From Marsupella aquatica (lineage: Eukaryota; Marchantiophyta): a stretch of 64,000 nucleotides of DNA. Below the pieces are notes generated by a model. The model had not been told where the DNA came from. It saw only the letters and a list, made by a program, of their open reading frames with translations, and ran no database searches. The translations under genes were made by a program, and so were the position numbers. How positions within the stretch are numbered: position 1 is the stretch's first letter; the number at the start of each line of letters is the position of its first letter. Below are positions 24,073 to 36,654 of this stretch, piece by piece. The stretch lies in NCBI GenBank assembly GCA_973895155.1, contig OZ316893.1:2418001-2482000 (forward strand), read 5' to 3'.

Positions 24073-24470
24073 ACCGCGATGGCATTACAGCTTTCTAATA
24101 GTACGGAAGTCCCCAAAATTTGAGCTCAAGAGTTATGTAACTTTTGAACAGACCGAGATGGTACTACGGCTTTCTATAAGCCCAAAATTTCAATGATTAT
24201 TTAGCTTTTGCGATGACCGAGACGGCACTCCGGCTTTCTAGTAGTACGGAAGTCCAATTTTAATAATTATTGAGCTTTTGCACAGACCGAGATGGCACTA
24301 CGGCTTCCTAGTAGTACCGAGGGCCCAAAATTTCAATGATTATATAGCTTTTGCGCAGACCGAGGTGGCACTACGGCTTTCTAGTAGTACCGAGGGCACA
24401 AGATTGTCATACTTAAATAGCTTTTGAACGGACCGAGATGGCACTACGGATTTCTCGTAGTACCGTCCTA
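24073..24470 (+). repeat. Six-copy tandem array with hairpin-forming core
   Basis: Cores starting at 24073, 24152, 24216, 24286, 24359 and 24432 share ACCGAGATGGCACTACGGC, then TTTCTAGTAGTACC. Within each, ACTAC and GTAGT are complementary and flank an eight-base loop; the outer GG and CC extend the stem. Copy-to-copy spacing is 64-79 bases. Between cores the unit contains AAAATTTCAATGATTAT and AGCTTTTG. The array ends about 1.8 kb upstream of the coiled-coil gene. Confidence 0.85.
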
Positions 24471-26291
24471 AAGAGGCGTAGTACAGTGTCCGGAGTGCGC
24501 AGCTGGCGGCCATAGCCATAGCCCTGAAGACTGTCGATCGGCACCCCATTGGATGCTAATCTCGCGGAGCTCTCTGCCTCTGCCTCTGCGCTGCAGGCTG
24601 AATGGCTGATGATGGATCTCGCTCGCCATCGCTGCGAGAGGGCTGGCTGGCGCGAGGAAAGGAGTCGGGAAAAGGCGAGGTCGAGGAGCCAGCGAGAGGT
24701 ATAGATTTGCGGGCAGGATGATGCTGTCGTGAAAGAAAAAATCTGTCCTGCACTGTCTGGTCGATGCCCCGATCTGGCTTTTGCTTGCTTTTGCTTTTGC
24801 TTGGCTAGATTTGCCCGCTCCAGGAATCTCTGGCTGTACTCGGGAGCGAGTTGGAGCAGAAAGGCAGAAAGGGAGATGGCCGCCGTGGATTTGTTTGGGA
24901 GCGAATTTCATTTATCTGGTTGAGGATTGCGAAGAGGGGTCTCCTCCTTTTCTCCTCATCGGAATAGTGGTCGAGGTCATCCACGTTGGGCCGGATGGAC
25001 ACGTGACTTCGATCTCCCGGGATGTCAGGGATTAAAGGGAAGGGAAGCGGGACAGACACGGAGAAGCGAGGAGCTAGCTGATGATGCTTTGCGCTCAATG
25101 TGATCATGAGCAGAAGCAGTGGCAGAGGGCGTGGAAGTGGGAGAAGGAGGGAGGGAGGAGGAGGAGGAGTAGAGCATCGGGAGCTGCAGGGGGAGAAGCA
25201 GTGTCCTCTGTTGCACGAGGCGCGTCGATTCGTGGGTTCGTTGGCGCCAGCATTTTAGCCAGCCCTCCGTTTTCTCTCTTTCCGTCCGAGGAAGCGGTGG
25301 GTTGGGAGGGATTGGGGCACGAGGAGTAAAGAGGAGGAGGTGAACGAGCAGGAGGGGTGCGAGTCGTTTGTGTGAATTGTACTCCGCATTAGGGAATAGA
25401 GGTTGTCAGCCAGGAAGGAAAGCGCTGATCGATCACACGTACGAGCCTGAATTGGTGTGAGATTTGGAGGGAGGATTCGGCTTTTCTCGAGTTGGCCGAG
25501 CCGGCGGCGTGTCGTGAGGAAGTGGCAATTCGTACATTGCGGTAGTCTGCCGGTGAGACCAAGGAGAAGAACAGACGAGGGCGGCGCTTAGCCTGATTCA
25601 AGCTTTGTCTAGGTTTCCGTCGCTTTTATCAAATTGTCTGGTCATCAATCAGGTGGCGGGAACTGTCCGATTACCTGCCGCTGAGGCTACAGGTAATCTA
25701 GTCCTTTGTTCTTGGGAAAAGGACCTCAAGAGTAGCTGCCTAAGGAAGACCAGTCTGCCTGGATAACAAACTTGAGTCTCTGTTTCTGTCTCCCCTCCCG
25801 TTCGTCGCCGATTAGCTTGTGAACGTTGGACGAGGCTCTTCCAGTAGGAGCTGGAACCGAAGACGGGTCTCTCCAATTCTCTACTCCTAGCAGGTTGCGG
25901 TCGATGACTATTGTCAGACAAGGAGGCAGATACTATTGGAAGATGAAGCACGTCAAGGAGATCAAGATTGGGTGGATCACCACGGTGTCGTTTTAGTGCG
26001 TTCGGCGAGGAGCTGTATCCTTCGAACACCCTTTCCAGCCGCTACTGCCGCTACTGTCGCCCTTGCCACTCTCGTCATTCCCGAATGTTTTATCTGTAGA
26101 GGGAGAGTACTTCTTGCTGTCCAGGAAGACTTGTTACGCCTCTCGCTGCATCTCTAGCAGCTGCCATTCACTTTCCATAATCACTGTCCGTCATTACAGA
26201 ACTGAGGGATATTAAATTCCGAAGAGGAGTATTGCGATTGGAGAGAGGATTTGAAGGTTAGACGTTTGTTTGTTACCGCCGTTTGCCAGGC
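24471..26291. other. Upstream flank of the coiled-coil gene
   Basis: The DNA is richer in G and C than what precedes it and has a purine-rich tract (GGAGGAGGAGGAG around 25150-25170). No protein-like frame on the plus strand. It likely contains the promoter and a long 5' untranslated region, possibly with an intron. A minus-strand frame at 25649-26029 has no recognisable content. Confidence 0.45.
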
Positions 26292-29044
26292 ATGGCGGGT
26301 GCCTACAGGTCAAACTCGATGATGGCAATGCTGGATGCAAAGCCTGAAGGGAAGGGGATGGGGAAAGTAGGGGTTCTACAGGATGCGCACAACACCGAAC
26401 CACAGCAGGATTGGAACGATGCGAGCGACAACCAGAGTCCTCTTCGTAAGCATTTGATCAGCGCATATTTACGGGTGCCGGATGAGGAAGCGATGCCTTT
26501 GCTGGGCGAGTATTTCGCGGTGGCTTTGTCGTTCGTGGCCCTGGGAGCACTGGTGCGTGCGTCGAATTCCAGCAAGAGGAAGAATAAGAAGACCATCGTC
26601 ACCGAGGAGGAGCGGCTGGACCTCCGTGCATGCTCGAAGTTTGAGAGGATGGCGTTGGAGTCGATGCTCAAAGAGTCGATGGAGCGGTTGGGGAACCTAT
26701 CACTGAACGCTTTTGAATTGGAAAGGAGGGTCAGAGATTTGGTGGATGAGAATGTTGCCCGGGACAAGGAGAAGGTCCAGCTATTGAACAGGCTTGCTGA
26801 CGCGGAGAAACTTGCAATTGAATTGAGGGCGTTGCGGAAAGCTGAGGGCCGGGCCAACGAGAGAGTCATGAGCATTGTGGCGGCAAAGGAGCAGGACTGG
26901 CTCAAGGAGAAGAGGAACCTCCAGAAGGAGATAGAGAAGGTGAAGGAGACAATGAATGGGATGACCAGAGAGGCCAAGTTCCAGGCCAGGCGATGCAGGA
27001 ACCCCACTTGCGAGCATTGCAAGGGAATAGACAGGGTGTCGAGGAACGTGAAGGGTAGGATTTCTCTCAGGGAGCTTCACAGCTTACGAGAGGCTTCTCA
27101 AGCTCCTGTCAAACGCTTGGTTTCTCCTCCTCAGGTGAACCGTCTTGTTGAGGCTCCCAAGGTTGACGAACGGCAAGAGATTGAAGGTACACCCGGTTTG
27201 CTGGATTTGATATCTTTGCAGTCACATTAAGTTGGATATTTCTAATGAATTGTGTTGAGAACAGTTGCATGAAGTGGTTCTGGAATTGCAGCGCAAGCGA
27301 ACGCTGTCGAGACTTTACCATTCACAATTATTGATGCCTTGGCGATTGTGATGTTTTGAGTGTTGTTTGTCTGATTGACTTTTTGTGTCGGCAAAAGTTC
27401 TGAGAGTTGATGTCTCTAGCCTTTCTTCTCCAGTTGGAGTGTTCGCTATCAGACGGTAATTTCTGTTGATTTGTTAATTTCTGTTGATTTGTGCACACAG
27501 AGGACCGAGTGCTCATGAAAGCTATAGAGCTCAAGAAGAAGCAGAGAGAGCTGAGCAAGGTTGAAAAGATTCAGCAAGCAGGTGGAATTGTGAGTGGTTC
27601 AAGCCAGTCCGCGTCTAAAGAGCTCTTAGTAAAGCAGCAGCAGGACATGGAAAGCGAGCTGGCCAACATACTGAAGAGAGTTGGAATGTTGAAGCACAAC
27701 TCGTACATAGGTGGTGGGCCATCAACGAGCAAGGAGGCAACGGATGAGATGCAGCTTTCCTTCGGCAACAATGAAGATGTAGGCGACCACCCAGAGGATG
27801 GAATTGCTCCTGATGGAAATGTAGGGGAAGAGGTGGTTGAGAATGCTCCCAGGATCCCAGAATCTAACATTCATTATCCCAACCTGGATTCAGCAGATTT
27901 TGTCTCTCAGGAAGAGTCTGACTTTGTTGAACTTGAGAAGGCATTTGAGCTGAGGGATGACCAAGAAGTGGCTTCAATTGGAGATGACAGTGGTGCTGTA
28001 GTCGTCAAGACCCGACCAGAACAAATCGAAAGCACCACTAGTAAGGATGGTGGAATTCCTAATACCTCCACGAATGAGCAACAGGATGTTTTGGACGTAG
28101 ATGAAGAGCTCTTGGCATTCCAAGAAAGTTTGAGTCTCAGAGATGGGGTTGCTCTTCCAGAAGCTGGAAACGAGATTAATGGAGGCCTCGAGGAAGCCCC
28201 TGGAAATCTAGCTGCTGACGTGTCTGCTACTGTCGACCCTTCTGACCTGGTTGAGGAGGGAGAAAGAGCTAGTTTATCTCACGTCCCTGACGAAGCTGAT
28301 CCTGAAGAACAGGAGCATACACCAGAAGCTACAGATTTGGTGCGCACAGACAACGGCACGGATGAAGTGGACTCCCAAGCTGATGTACCCCAGGATGGAG
28401 TAGGTTCTAACGCAGAAGACATACATGTTGCAGAGATGCCAGTTGGAAACGCGAATGAAGATGAGCAGGAGTTGGGAGTCATTGAAGACGAAGAAGACGC
28501 AGCCGAGTTCTCTGATGCATCAAGTTCACCCTTGGATCCTGTCTCTTGTGAAGTGCCCGAAGGAAGGGGTTCCTCTGCTGGGTTTGTGGCCGAACAGCCC
28601 GAGCAGGACCACACTGAGTATGGCAGTGGTATGGATGTCAAGGAGAATTGGGGCTTCAAGGATCCTGTTTCAAGCTCAGATGGGGAAGTTCTCGAGAACC
28701 AAGACATTCCAGTTTTTGAGAGAAACAGTACTGACGACGACCTGGCTGCAGAGCTTCCAGAACCTGAAGAAAAGAGGGTCTGTGGTCCTCCGGAGACCTT
28801 GGATTCCAGTGATGATTTTTCTGAGAATGAGTTGTCAAGTTCTGTGAAAGAGACGAGCAGGCAAGAAGGAGAGAGCTTGAAAGATAAGGATAGCGCCGCC
28901 ACCATTCGAGAGGTTGGCAGCCAGTTGGAAGAGGATAATTTCGTAGAGAAAATTGGCTTGGCTGATGCGAAGCCAATGACGGATTCAGTGATAGCACATA
29001 GTCAAGATCATCTCGAGCCCGCGGACTTGGTCAGTTCAGGTTAA
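26292..29044 (+). CDS. Membrane-anchored coiled-coil protein with acidic tail
   Basis: Exons 26292-27186 and 27501-29044, joined at a GT-AG intron, encode 812 residues if translation stops at 29042-29044. The ATG at 26292 follows an in-frame non-ATG start codon and opens MAGAYRSNSMM. Residues 71-89 form one hydrophobic, membrane-spanning-like segment (YFAVALSFVALGALV), followed by a basic cluster. Residues about 105-230 are charged and heptad-like (coiled coil), ending in a cysteine cluster, CRNPTCEHC (235-243). Exon 2 opens with another short coiled coil and continues as a very acidic, Ser-rich, probably disordered region of about 450 residues. I do not recognise the family. A role as an organelle- or membrane-attached scaffold is only inference from the architecture. 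The gene may continue into the exons listed next. Confidence 0.75.
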
Positions 29045-29089
29045 TTCGCAAATTTGACTTCTGGATGCAGATACTATTTTAACTCTCAG

Positions 29090-30947
29090 CACAACATGTG
29101 CGCCCTGAAAAGAATCGTTCATACCGTGTTCAGATGAGCACGGTCAGAACAGTAAGTAATACCGGTAATGACCCTTCGCATTGCGCATTTGGGTTCAATG
29201 AAGACTTGAGGATAGGCGGGATATTTATTGAAGCTCCAGCCAGGGCACTGAGGATACTTGCTTATGATCTGAATCTGTGGACTACTTTTGCCCAAAAGCA
29301 CACAGGTGGAATCAGGGCTGGGAAACAAGAAGGTTGATGTCTCGTCTTTGAGACTTACGAGGTTAGGAAGCTTTCGTCCTATATTGCGAGCACACCGGTT
29401 TCAGGATTTTTTATCGACGTTGCCACTTTTTAGAACTACTTTTCTGGGACCGGAAGAAGATTAGAAAGTTGAATTATGGAAACGTGTGGTCTGCTTTTAC
29501 TCATGTGAAAGGACTGGCTAGCAAAGGACTGGACACTTTTCAGGTGCGTTTGGTACCATGCAATGTGACTGACGACAGTTACGGTGACTTGAAGGTGTCC
29601 GAGTTCCGGTCCATAATTTACCAGAAACATGGCCTTGCGTAGTGATCAAAGCCTCTAGTAGAGCAGGTAGAATTTTAGCTACACCATGTCTTGATAATAC
29701 ATTTATGTGTTTTTCGGGAGATCTAGTTCAAAAGTTTGACATTTAATCTGGATCTGCTAGTCTTATCTGAATCTGCTCAAGCAATTAAAGTACGTTTCAT
29801 TACCATAAAAGATCAGTCATAACATGTTTGTAATATCATCCACTGCACCTTTATACGCTATATATGTGTGTCGTGGAGTGAGACGCTAGCTTCGTATCAT
29901 TTACCGTCAGCTAGATAAGGTGCAGTTGAGCCTGTGGAGTTGCAAGGCTGGTCTAGCATGTACAGCGTTTCACTGAAAGAATTGATGTTTGTTCCATGGA
30001 ATGTTTGGTCGCTTCCTCGACTGACATGCTTGTCTGCTGGCGTGAGAGGTATTTAGCGAAAATCGGTCGTCAGCAAGTGCTTTAGGTTCTCCCTAAACTT
30101 GATCCAGGTGAGGACTGAGGTCTGCTTTTCCTAGCGTGAGAATACTGGCTAGTAAAAGTGCTGGACAATTTTCAGCTGCATTTGGTACCGCGCACTATGA
30201 CAGACGACCCCATGAGTCCATATTCCAGGTTATATACTTGGCCAGAAAACATGTGCTCGAATAGTCATCAAAGCACAGTAAGAAGCACACATCAAACTCT
30301 GAATGCGAACAACGGAAATTGATTCACTTGCTCTATTGTCATAGAAGTCAGATAACACTTCCTTTCTCATAGCGTAAATTGTGTTCTGTAGACTTTTTGA
30401 TCAATCCAGCTCAGAAATATGGTGAACGCTTAGGAGTCTGAATCAACGTCAGAAATATGCAAACGCTTAGGAGTATGAATCAAGGTCAGAAATATGCAAA
30501 CGCCATGGAAGTAAGAACTAAAGTGGTAAACAGGTTCTTTCTCATACTTTCCAACCTGCGTAGGACTATTGTGATCCATATCAGGAGCAACAAGCTATTA
30601 ATTCCTCTCTGACGGCAGAGGAACACGATCACGCGGGTGAAATCTCAAATGCCAATACTCAAGCATATGACCCCACAAAGGAACTTACCCAAGCACATGA
30701 CTCTACAAGGGAACTTCCTGGTAAGAACCAAAACCCCAATCCTCCACAAAAGCCCACTGCCTACGGACAGGAATCTGCTGCGCCGCAGTACCCAACTTCT
30801 GACCTCGATTTGGAAGAGCCGACCGATCCAAATGGAGTGACATCATTCTCACTGGAGAGTTGTCGGAAACTCAGAACACCAGGTAGGTGCAGATCCGTTC
30901 GGATCCATAATTATAGAGGAAGGGATCGTCAGCACAGGGACTTATAA
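29090..30947 (+). CDS. Probable extra 3' exons of the coiled-coil gene
   Basis: If exon 2 of the upstream gene is spliced at a CAG/GT donor (29039/29040), three bases before its stop codon, two further exons join in perfect phase. The first is 29090-29151, ending at a strong GTAAGT donor. The second starts at 30564 after a pyrimidine-rich CAG-type acceptor and stays open to a TAA at 30945-30947. The second has no ATG near its start and reads like coding DNA (DYCDPYQEQQAINS, then HDHAGEISNANTQAYDP), which suggests an internal exon. A possible donor at 30883 (CAG/GTAGGT) leaves room for further exons. The weak point is the first intron, only 50 bases, short for a plant. The total would be 959 residues. 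Confidence 0.45.
29488..29577 (+). repeat. Direct repeat with 30119-30206, copy 1
   Basis: About 90 bases starting GGTCTGCTTTTACTCATGTG and containing TTTGGTACC and TGACTGACGAC are repeated with substitutions about 630 bases downstream. It lies in the proposed intron between the extra exons of the coiled-coil gene. Confidence 0.65.
30119..30206 (+). repeat. Direct repeat with 29488-29577, copy 2
   Basis: Second copy, sharing GGTCTGCTTTTCCT, CTGGCTAGTAAAAG, TTTGGTACCG and GACAGACGAC. It lies inside duplication block 1. Confidence 0.65.
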
Positions 30948-33081
30948 GTTGCGCTCATCTGCACTCACGGCACCAGAAAGACTCATGTAGCCATATCAGC
31001 TACTTTAACACTTCCTCCCGCCGCGTTCGTGTTCATAACTTCGTGTTCAGAAGGTTGGACCTGCAACAATAACAGCAACGTTTGTAACATGCATGATCGA
31101 TGATAACATAAGCTCAGTGAGATTTCTAAGAATGTAATACAGATAGTGACAAAGCTATCCTACTTTCGATACAGCATAATTCCACCCACCTTTACTGAAA
31201 GGTAGTTGTCATGAAAATAAGTTCAACAGTAAACTGCTCAGTCTGGCAGTACTAACAGGACCTGCAGGGCTGTTCTGGTTTAAAACGGTGATGTCTCGAA
31301 TGACAGATGAAGAAATCTCACTCTAACTTTCCATGCACATCGATGTAAGGTCCCCTGCGCGGGTTGGGATTTTAAGAGATAGTGTACTCCCTGCTTGTCG
31401 GACGTCGGACCTTTTGGGCAGCCAAGAGAAAATTGCTTTTCAACTTGTTTTCCGCTGCATGTGCAATCAACATGTTTAGCAGATTTTATGTCAAACCACG
31501 GATTCCCAGCACATCAGATCATAGACTTTCTAAGCCGAGGGAGACTGCTTAAGCCAGTCCTACAGTTCGCAAAAACCTTTTCGACACATCTGATCAGGCC
31601 GAGTCACGCATCCTGATGCAATCTAGGGAACCTAATTGAAACCCACTTTTAGGACGAGGATCTTGCCACAGCGTGAAGCTGGATATCTTCCTGTCTCCCT
31701 TCATGAAGCATTGGATAGTGTTGTTAAGTTCGGACGTCCTGGCTGGAAATGTTAAACACGGTATGTACATTCCCACATCAAAAAGGTGTAGGAATTGACA
31801 CTTCCAGATTCTAGAGGGACTGTACAACTCGCATATCGGAGTAAAGTTTCAGGTAAGAAGATGACTGTACAGCAGATCGATCCAGCGTACCTTCTTTACG
31901 TAGTGAACTTGGTTCCTTAAGCGTGGCTGCACATGATTCATTCCATCGTCTTACTTTAGTTGTTAGGGTCTTCTTTCTAAATACTAAAGAGTGCACATAC
32001 ATTACACAAGTTCACTTGCTTTTAGGTAATCATAGTCAACTCAATTAAAACCGGAACTTAGCATATGTGCACATTGTGGAGATTCATTTTTCTCATTTTA
32101 TTGGACGATTCATTGAAAATGAAAGATTTAACATTTACGAGGAGAGCTAGATACATTCAAAATACTCTAAATTCAATAAAAGTAATTCACTGAAAAGTGG
32201 TTAAAAAGTTAATTCAAAATAAGTTTAATACAAATGATTGCACATTAAAATCAAATATTGAACACAAAATCTATGAAAAGGTGAATTCACCATATAATAC
32301 CTTCATATTAATTTCCAATTTACACGAGGTCCGCATATGTTCCAGAGGAGTAAAACTACTTTGAGACACGTCATATCCAATACGGTCACCTCCTGTCATC
32401 AATCTATCACTCTCTCAGCAACAATCTATCACAAATAGCTCAGCAAGAGCAGAAGGCGCTAGCGGCTGTGGGTGTCTGTTGTCAGCAACACGTCGTATTA
32501 TCTACCACATTTCCTTTAGATCAGGTGCAGCGATGTATATAAGGAGCTCTTGGTGTATCCCCGCGCGCTGTTGAGCTATGCGTGTCACCATTTTGTCGGC
32601 GAGTGCACTTCAGTTCTCTCGTCGACAGCTCTCATCAGATTCGTGAGCTCACTGCACTTCTGCTTTGACCCGTTGCAGCATTCCATTCCAGTAGTGTCGA
32701 AGGCTGCAGTCTCATTGAGATTTTCACTTCGGCTTTCTCCATTCATAATTGTAAGCTTCTTGTTGCTTTTGGGATCTTCAACATGATGTTGTTGACGTCT
32801 CGGGGGTTCTGCTTTTCTTCACACGTTAGTGGGATTCTATGACACCACTATTTGCTGGAATAGTAACCTTTGCCTCGATGATTTTATATTGAATTTGGCC
32901 GGCCGGGTCTGAATGTCCAACGGGGGTTCGGCTTGATCGAGCTGTACTGGCCATCGTTGACGAATCTGTGTCCATACCTACTGTTTCGATTAGTAACGAG
33001 ATTTGGCAATCGTTCTGATTAAATCTTCAATTCGTTGTCTTTGGCGAGGTATCTGTCCACAGCAGTACGCACAGAATTGTA
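30948..33081. other. Flank and promoter of F-box gene copy 1
   Basis: No protein-like frame is seen. The segment is part of the duplicated block. It contains a CACGTCATATCC motif at about 32367 and a TATA box at 32536, and it becomes very AT-rich around 32040-32300. Confidence 0.55.
32536..32543 (+). promoter_or_regulatory. TATA box of F-box/kelch gene copy 1
   Basis: TATATAAG, followed by GAGCTCTTG, is conserved at the equivalent place in the second copy (42608). About 170 bases upstream both copies keep GACACGTCATATCC, an ACGT-core motif. The distance to the start codon (about 540 bases) implies a long leader or a leader intron. Confidence 0.6.
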
Positions 33082-34209
33082 ATGGAGTCTGAAGATAAAT
33101 ATGCCTTGTTGGCCGAACTTTTTCCCGGGGTTCCTAACGACGTCGCTGTGAACGAGATTGCCACAAAGCTGGCATGGAGAGATGCGGATGCCCTATCGTC
33201 GGTAAGTCCTACTTGGCGACAAGCAATTGAAACGCGAGTAATTTACGACGCCAGAGTTCGCTCGCATTCAACGGAGACTCTAGTCGTTCTTCGAATTTTC
33301 GACAACCGCGAGAAGTTCAGTGGACTTTCTCTTTATTCCGTGAGAGGAAGAACCATTTCTCTACTCCCTCCAATCCCAGTCCATCTCTATTCCCTGTACG
33401 AATTTATAGCTGTGGACGGTAGATTATATATTTTGGGAGGATCCGGTGGGCACCAGAAATTCCAAAATGTGTACGTGCTGGATTTGGCAGGAAAAAACTG
33501 CAGACAAAGACCGTGGAAGAGATGTGCAAACATGCTAGAACGAAGAGTGCTTTTTGGGTGTTGTGCCATGGATGGGAAAATTTACGTATTTGGTAGTGCG
33601 TGTGTCGACGACCCAGACAGTTCTGGTTTTTATCGAGGGGAAATGTATGACCCCAAGGTAGATGCTTGGTTTGCTCTACAGCCAGCGCCAAGATGGTCAG
33701 GGTTGATTGGAACACCTAGACTTGTATCCGTTGGCGATGAGCTAATTGTGCTGGATTGGTTTGGAAGCAGGAAATCACATTGGCAGGTTTATCATCCTCT
33801 CAGAGATGAGTGGAGACTGGAGACACACCAATATAGGGCCACAGAATATTTTCGCTCGAGGGAAATTGAAGGGATCGATGAAATCCCATTATATGATAAT
33901 AGTGGAGGTGACTTTCCTGTCTACAATGCTGAAACAAATTCATGGATTACTAGGTGTTCAGAATTCTATGAGGGAGATGAGCCGATCACTGGCGAAGGTG
34001 TCGAGCTACATTCTATTTTAGCTGTGGATGATGAGTTATTGGCGCTAGGGAGCGTGATCATGACCGATGAATCCAAGCAATATTCACTTTTCCAAAGTAA
34101 CGGATTCGGTAGTCAGGAGAAGAACACGCCTTTTCTGTGGGAAAGATTATCCTTTGTTTTCACCTGTGACAACGATGATTACAGTTCCATGTGCACAGTT
34201 CAGCTATGA
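33082..34209 (+). CDS. F-box/kelch-repeat protein, copy 1
   Basis: A single exon of 375 residues. The N-terminal F-box (about residues 12-50: ELFPGVPNDVAVNEIATKL, then DADALSSVSPTWR) would bind a SKP1-like adaptor, placing the protein in an SCF ubiquitin ligase. Kelch-type blades follow, visible as RLYILGGSGG (114-123), KIYVFGSACV (166-175) with MYDPKVDAW after it, and LIVLDWFGSR (221-230); they would form the substrate-binding propeller. The ATG at 33082 matches the start of the paralogue at 43215. By eye the two copies agree at about 70 of the first 86 residues. Both are intact, so the duplicate has been kept under constraint or is recent. The substrate is unknown. Confidence 0.9.
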   Translation: MESEDKYALLAELFPGVPNDVAVNEIATKLAWRDADALSSVSPTWRQAIETRVIYDARVRSHSTETLVVLRIFDNREKFSGLSLYSVRGRTISLLPPIPVHLYSLYEFIAVDGRLYILGGSGGHQKFQNVYVLDLAGKNCRQRPWKRCANMLERRVLFGCCAMDGKIYVFGSACVDDPDSSGFYRGEMYDPKVDAWFALQPAPRWSGLIGTPRLVSVGDELIVLDWFGSRKSHWQVYHPLRDEWRLETHQYRATEYFRSREIEGIDEIPLYDNSGGDFPVYNAETNSWITRCSEFYEGDEPITGEGVELHSILAVDDELLALGSVIMTDESKQYSLFQSNGFGSQEKNTPFLWERLSFVFTCDNDDYSSMCTVQL

Positions 34210-36654
34210 GCAAGTACATGGAGTTAGTTTTTAGAGATTTGTTGCCTGACTCGGGCTTGTTTTTGCGTTTGTCTTCTGTGTTTTTCGTTCGAAGCATGTC
34301 ATCTGAAAATCGAAGGGAAATAACAGTTTCCAGGCAATGAGTTAGGTTACCTCCTGTATTGTGATGTGAAATTTAAACCTACTAGCTTCCTTAGTTTGCA
34401 ATCAGTGCAAATAGCAATAGCAAGTTGTGTACTGCGGACCACAGCTGATGTGGAATAAATATAGAAAATCAGACATTTGTACAGACTAAGTGCTGTAATT
34501 TAGTAATTATATGTTCTGCGATCAATCAATGAGTTGTCAAAAGCCTTTTGACTGGTGGTGTTAGTTATTTACAAAAACATGTCGTTGCCTTTACAGTTTC
34601 AGAGAACGCAACCCGAGCTTGCCCATAGTAAGTCAGTATGTCCAGATATCTAAATCATTCTTTATGACTCAAGGTTAATTTCTTGATTTGGATGACACTT
34701 GTGTAACTTGCATAGTACTAGATACAAAATAATAATTATATTAAGAGAAGTGAGGTGGCACCTAGGAAGGGCAATGTTGGTTCGGTTACCATGCATTGAG
34801 GTGCGGCCAAGTGTTGGGCTTCAAGGAGGTGAGCCTTAAGATAGAAGTTGGGAGAAGCATAGCAGAGAAGATGTGGAAAGGGTATTGTGGAGCAAAAAGA
34901 GTATCATTGTGGAGTGGAAGAGTAGTGTGGAGAGGAAAGGGAAATGTGAGAATGATTCATTGTTGAGTTGCTCTCTAATTTTTTTGGTGAGATTTCCAGG
35001 TGAAGAGATATGGAGTCTGATTTGGAGTTAGTAGAGCCAGAGAGAATAGAAGATCATGGGAGTGTAGAGAAGAGCCATGTAGCTCCTTTCTTCTAGTGGC
35101 TTGATGTTTGAAGATTCTAGTGGAGAGTTTTGTGGATAAGTCATTTCTTGGTGAGGAATGGAAGCTAGGAAGTTAGACACTTGATGTGGAGAGATTGGAC
35201 TTCCAATGGTTTTTGTGACGATTTTTGTGATGGTTTTTTGACAATTTTCTTGATGTGAGAAACTGGGATTTATAGACAAGTTTTATTGGGCTGAATCCTC
35301 AGGGGGGGGGGGGTCTCTTTCACGGAAGTGCCACTGATATCACATGCGACAAAGTAAAAGGTCATTTAAATGGTCCAGCCTGAAACTTCCATTCAAAGTT
35401 TCTAGAAGAACCAAGGGAACAACATAGGATCCGTTAAATTTTTGGATTTGCTAGCTTTAAAGAATAATAGGGCCTTATTAAATAGGTCATATTCCATGAA
35501 ATTTTCTAATCTGAAAGGTTTTTTTGTGTCATGTCAATGCATAGGACACATGGCATGTATGTTCTAATTGATACACTTGTCACTATGCAATTGGTACAAC
35601 TCATGTCTATCTCGAAGAATAGTAATTTTAATCTTTCCCAAGAAAATAGCTAAAAGTATGCATGGGTGTAGCCTTGGGGTCTCCTATATGGAGACCTCCT
35701 TATCACTTGCGATGTTTTTAGGCCTCGGACCCCCTAAATGTAATGAATTTTTAATTTTTTAAACCCCTATAAAGTTGGAATATTCTTGGAATATTAAAAA
35801 TTCATCTGGAAGTCTTAGAGCAGACTATTTGTTTGTCATCCCATTTGTCATGGAAGTCCGTTGCTCTACATTTTTCTAGTGTTTATTTAAATGCCCTTTT
35901 TGCCTACTCAAGATAATGACTCTAATGTGGATGAGTGAGAAGAGAAGGAAGACAATAAAACCAAGAAGGGACGGAAGCTTGGTGCAGAGCAAAGTGCAAA
36001 GCTTGAGTTTTCATATCCCAAAGGTTTGAATATATGTGCGTCTTGTATTGCATTGTGTTCTTTTTAGTGTTGTTTATAATTGCAATTAATAAGAGTGTTG
36101 CTAGTTATTTTAATCGAAGAACCATTAGGACCGATGTAATTTGTATTTGTATTTATTTAATTTAATTTAATTCTATCATTATCATATATAGAACCATGAA
36201 ATCCTATGATAAGCTAGCCCAATGTTGAGGTGTTCAATACCCCACAAGTTGTGTCAAGAGTACCTTTCTTTTGCATTCAAGTAACCTATCAAGGTCATCT
36301 ATGCTTCTTCTCTAAAGCCATGAGCTCAAGAGTTGCAGAACTTTGTCAACTACCCAAGTAACACTTAGCTCCGACATCTCTTACTCCGACCTCAAGCTCC
36401 TCTAGGGTCTAGGCCTCCAGAATTGCCATCTAATGGGGACCAAATTAATATGAGGACCGAAACTAGTGAGCAACTGACAAGGCGTTGCACTTGCAAGGGA
36501 AGGGCGCTAAGCTCGTGAAGCACAATAAGGACTTAGACTAGCTTGGAGCTGGTCGGGTCATGGGAAGGGCCGGGCTTAAGGTGGACCGTTCGGACCCCTA
36601 GACAGACTTAGTTTAAGTTCTTAGGGCTTGAGTGAGAGCTCCTCTTGGGCCCAA

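Larger units (their letters stand above)
29823..34225 (+). repeat. Segmental duplication block 1
   Basis: About 4.4 kb that recurs in direct orientation at 40258-44375. Matching landmarks are CATGTTTGTAA at the left end, GTGGAGTTGCAAGGCTGGTC (29935 and 40374), the last exon of the coiled-coil gene (intact here, decayed there), AGGGCTGTTCTGGTT (31266 and 41406), the CACGTCATATCC/TATA promoter and the F-box gene. Similarity fades about 15 bases past the F-box stop codon. Confidence 0.85.

Noticed and set aside
22905-24470. CRISPR-like regular repeats
   Set aside because: Units are degenerate and 64-80 bases with no identical repeats or unique spacers, in eukaryotic DNA.
26303-28905. Several minus-strand frames of 100-240 codons
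   Set aside because: Antisense shadows of the coiled-coil gene; Ser/Leu-rich because the sense strand is Glu/Lys-rich.
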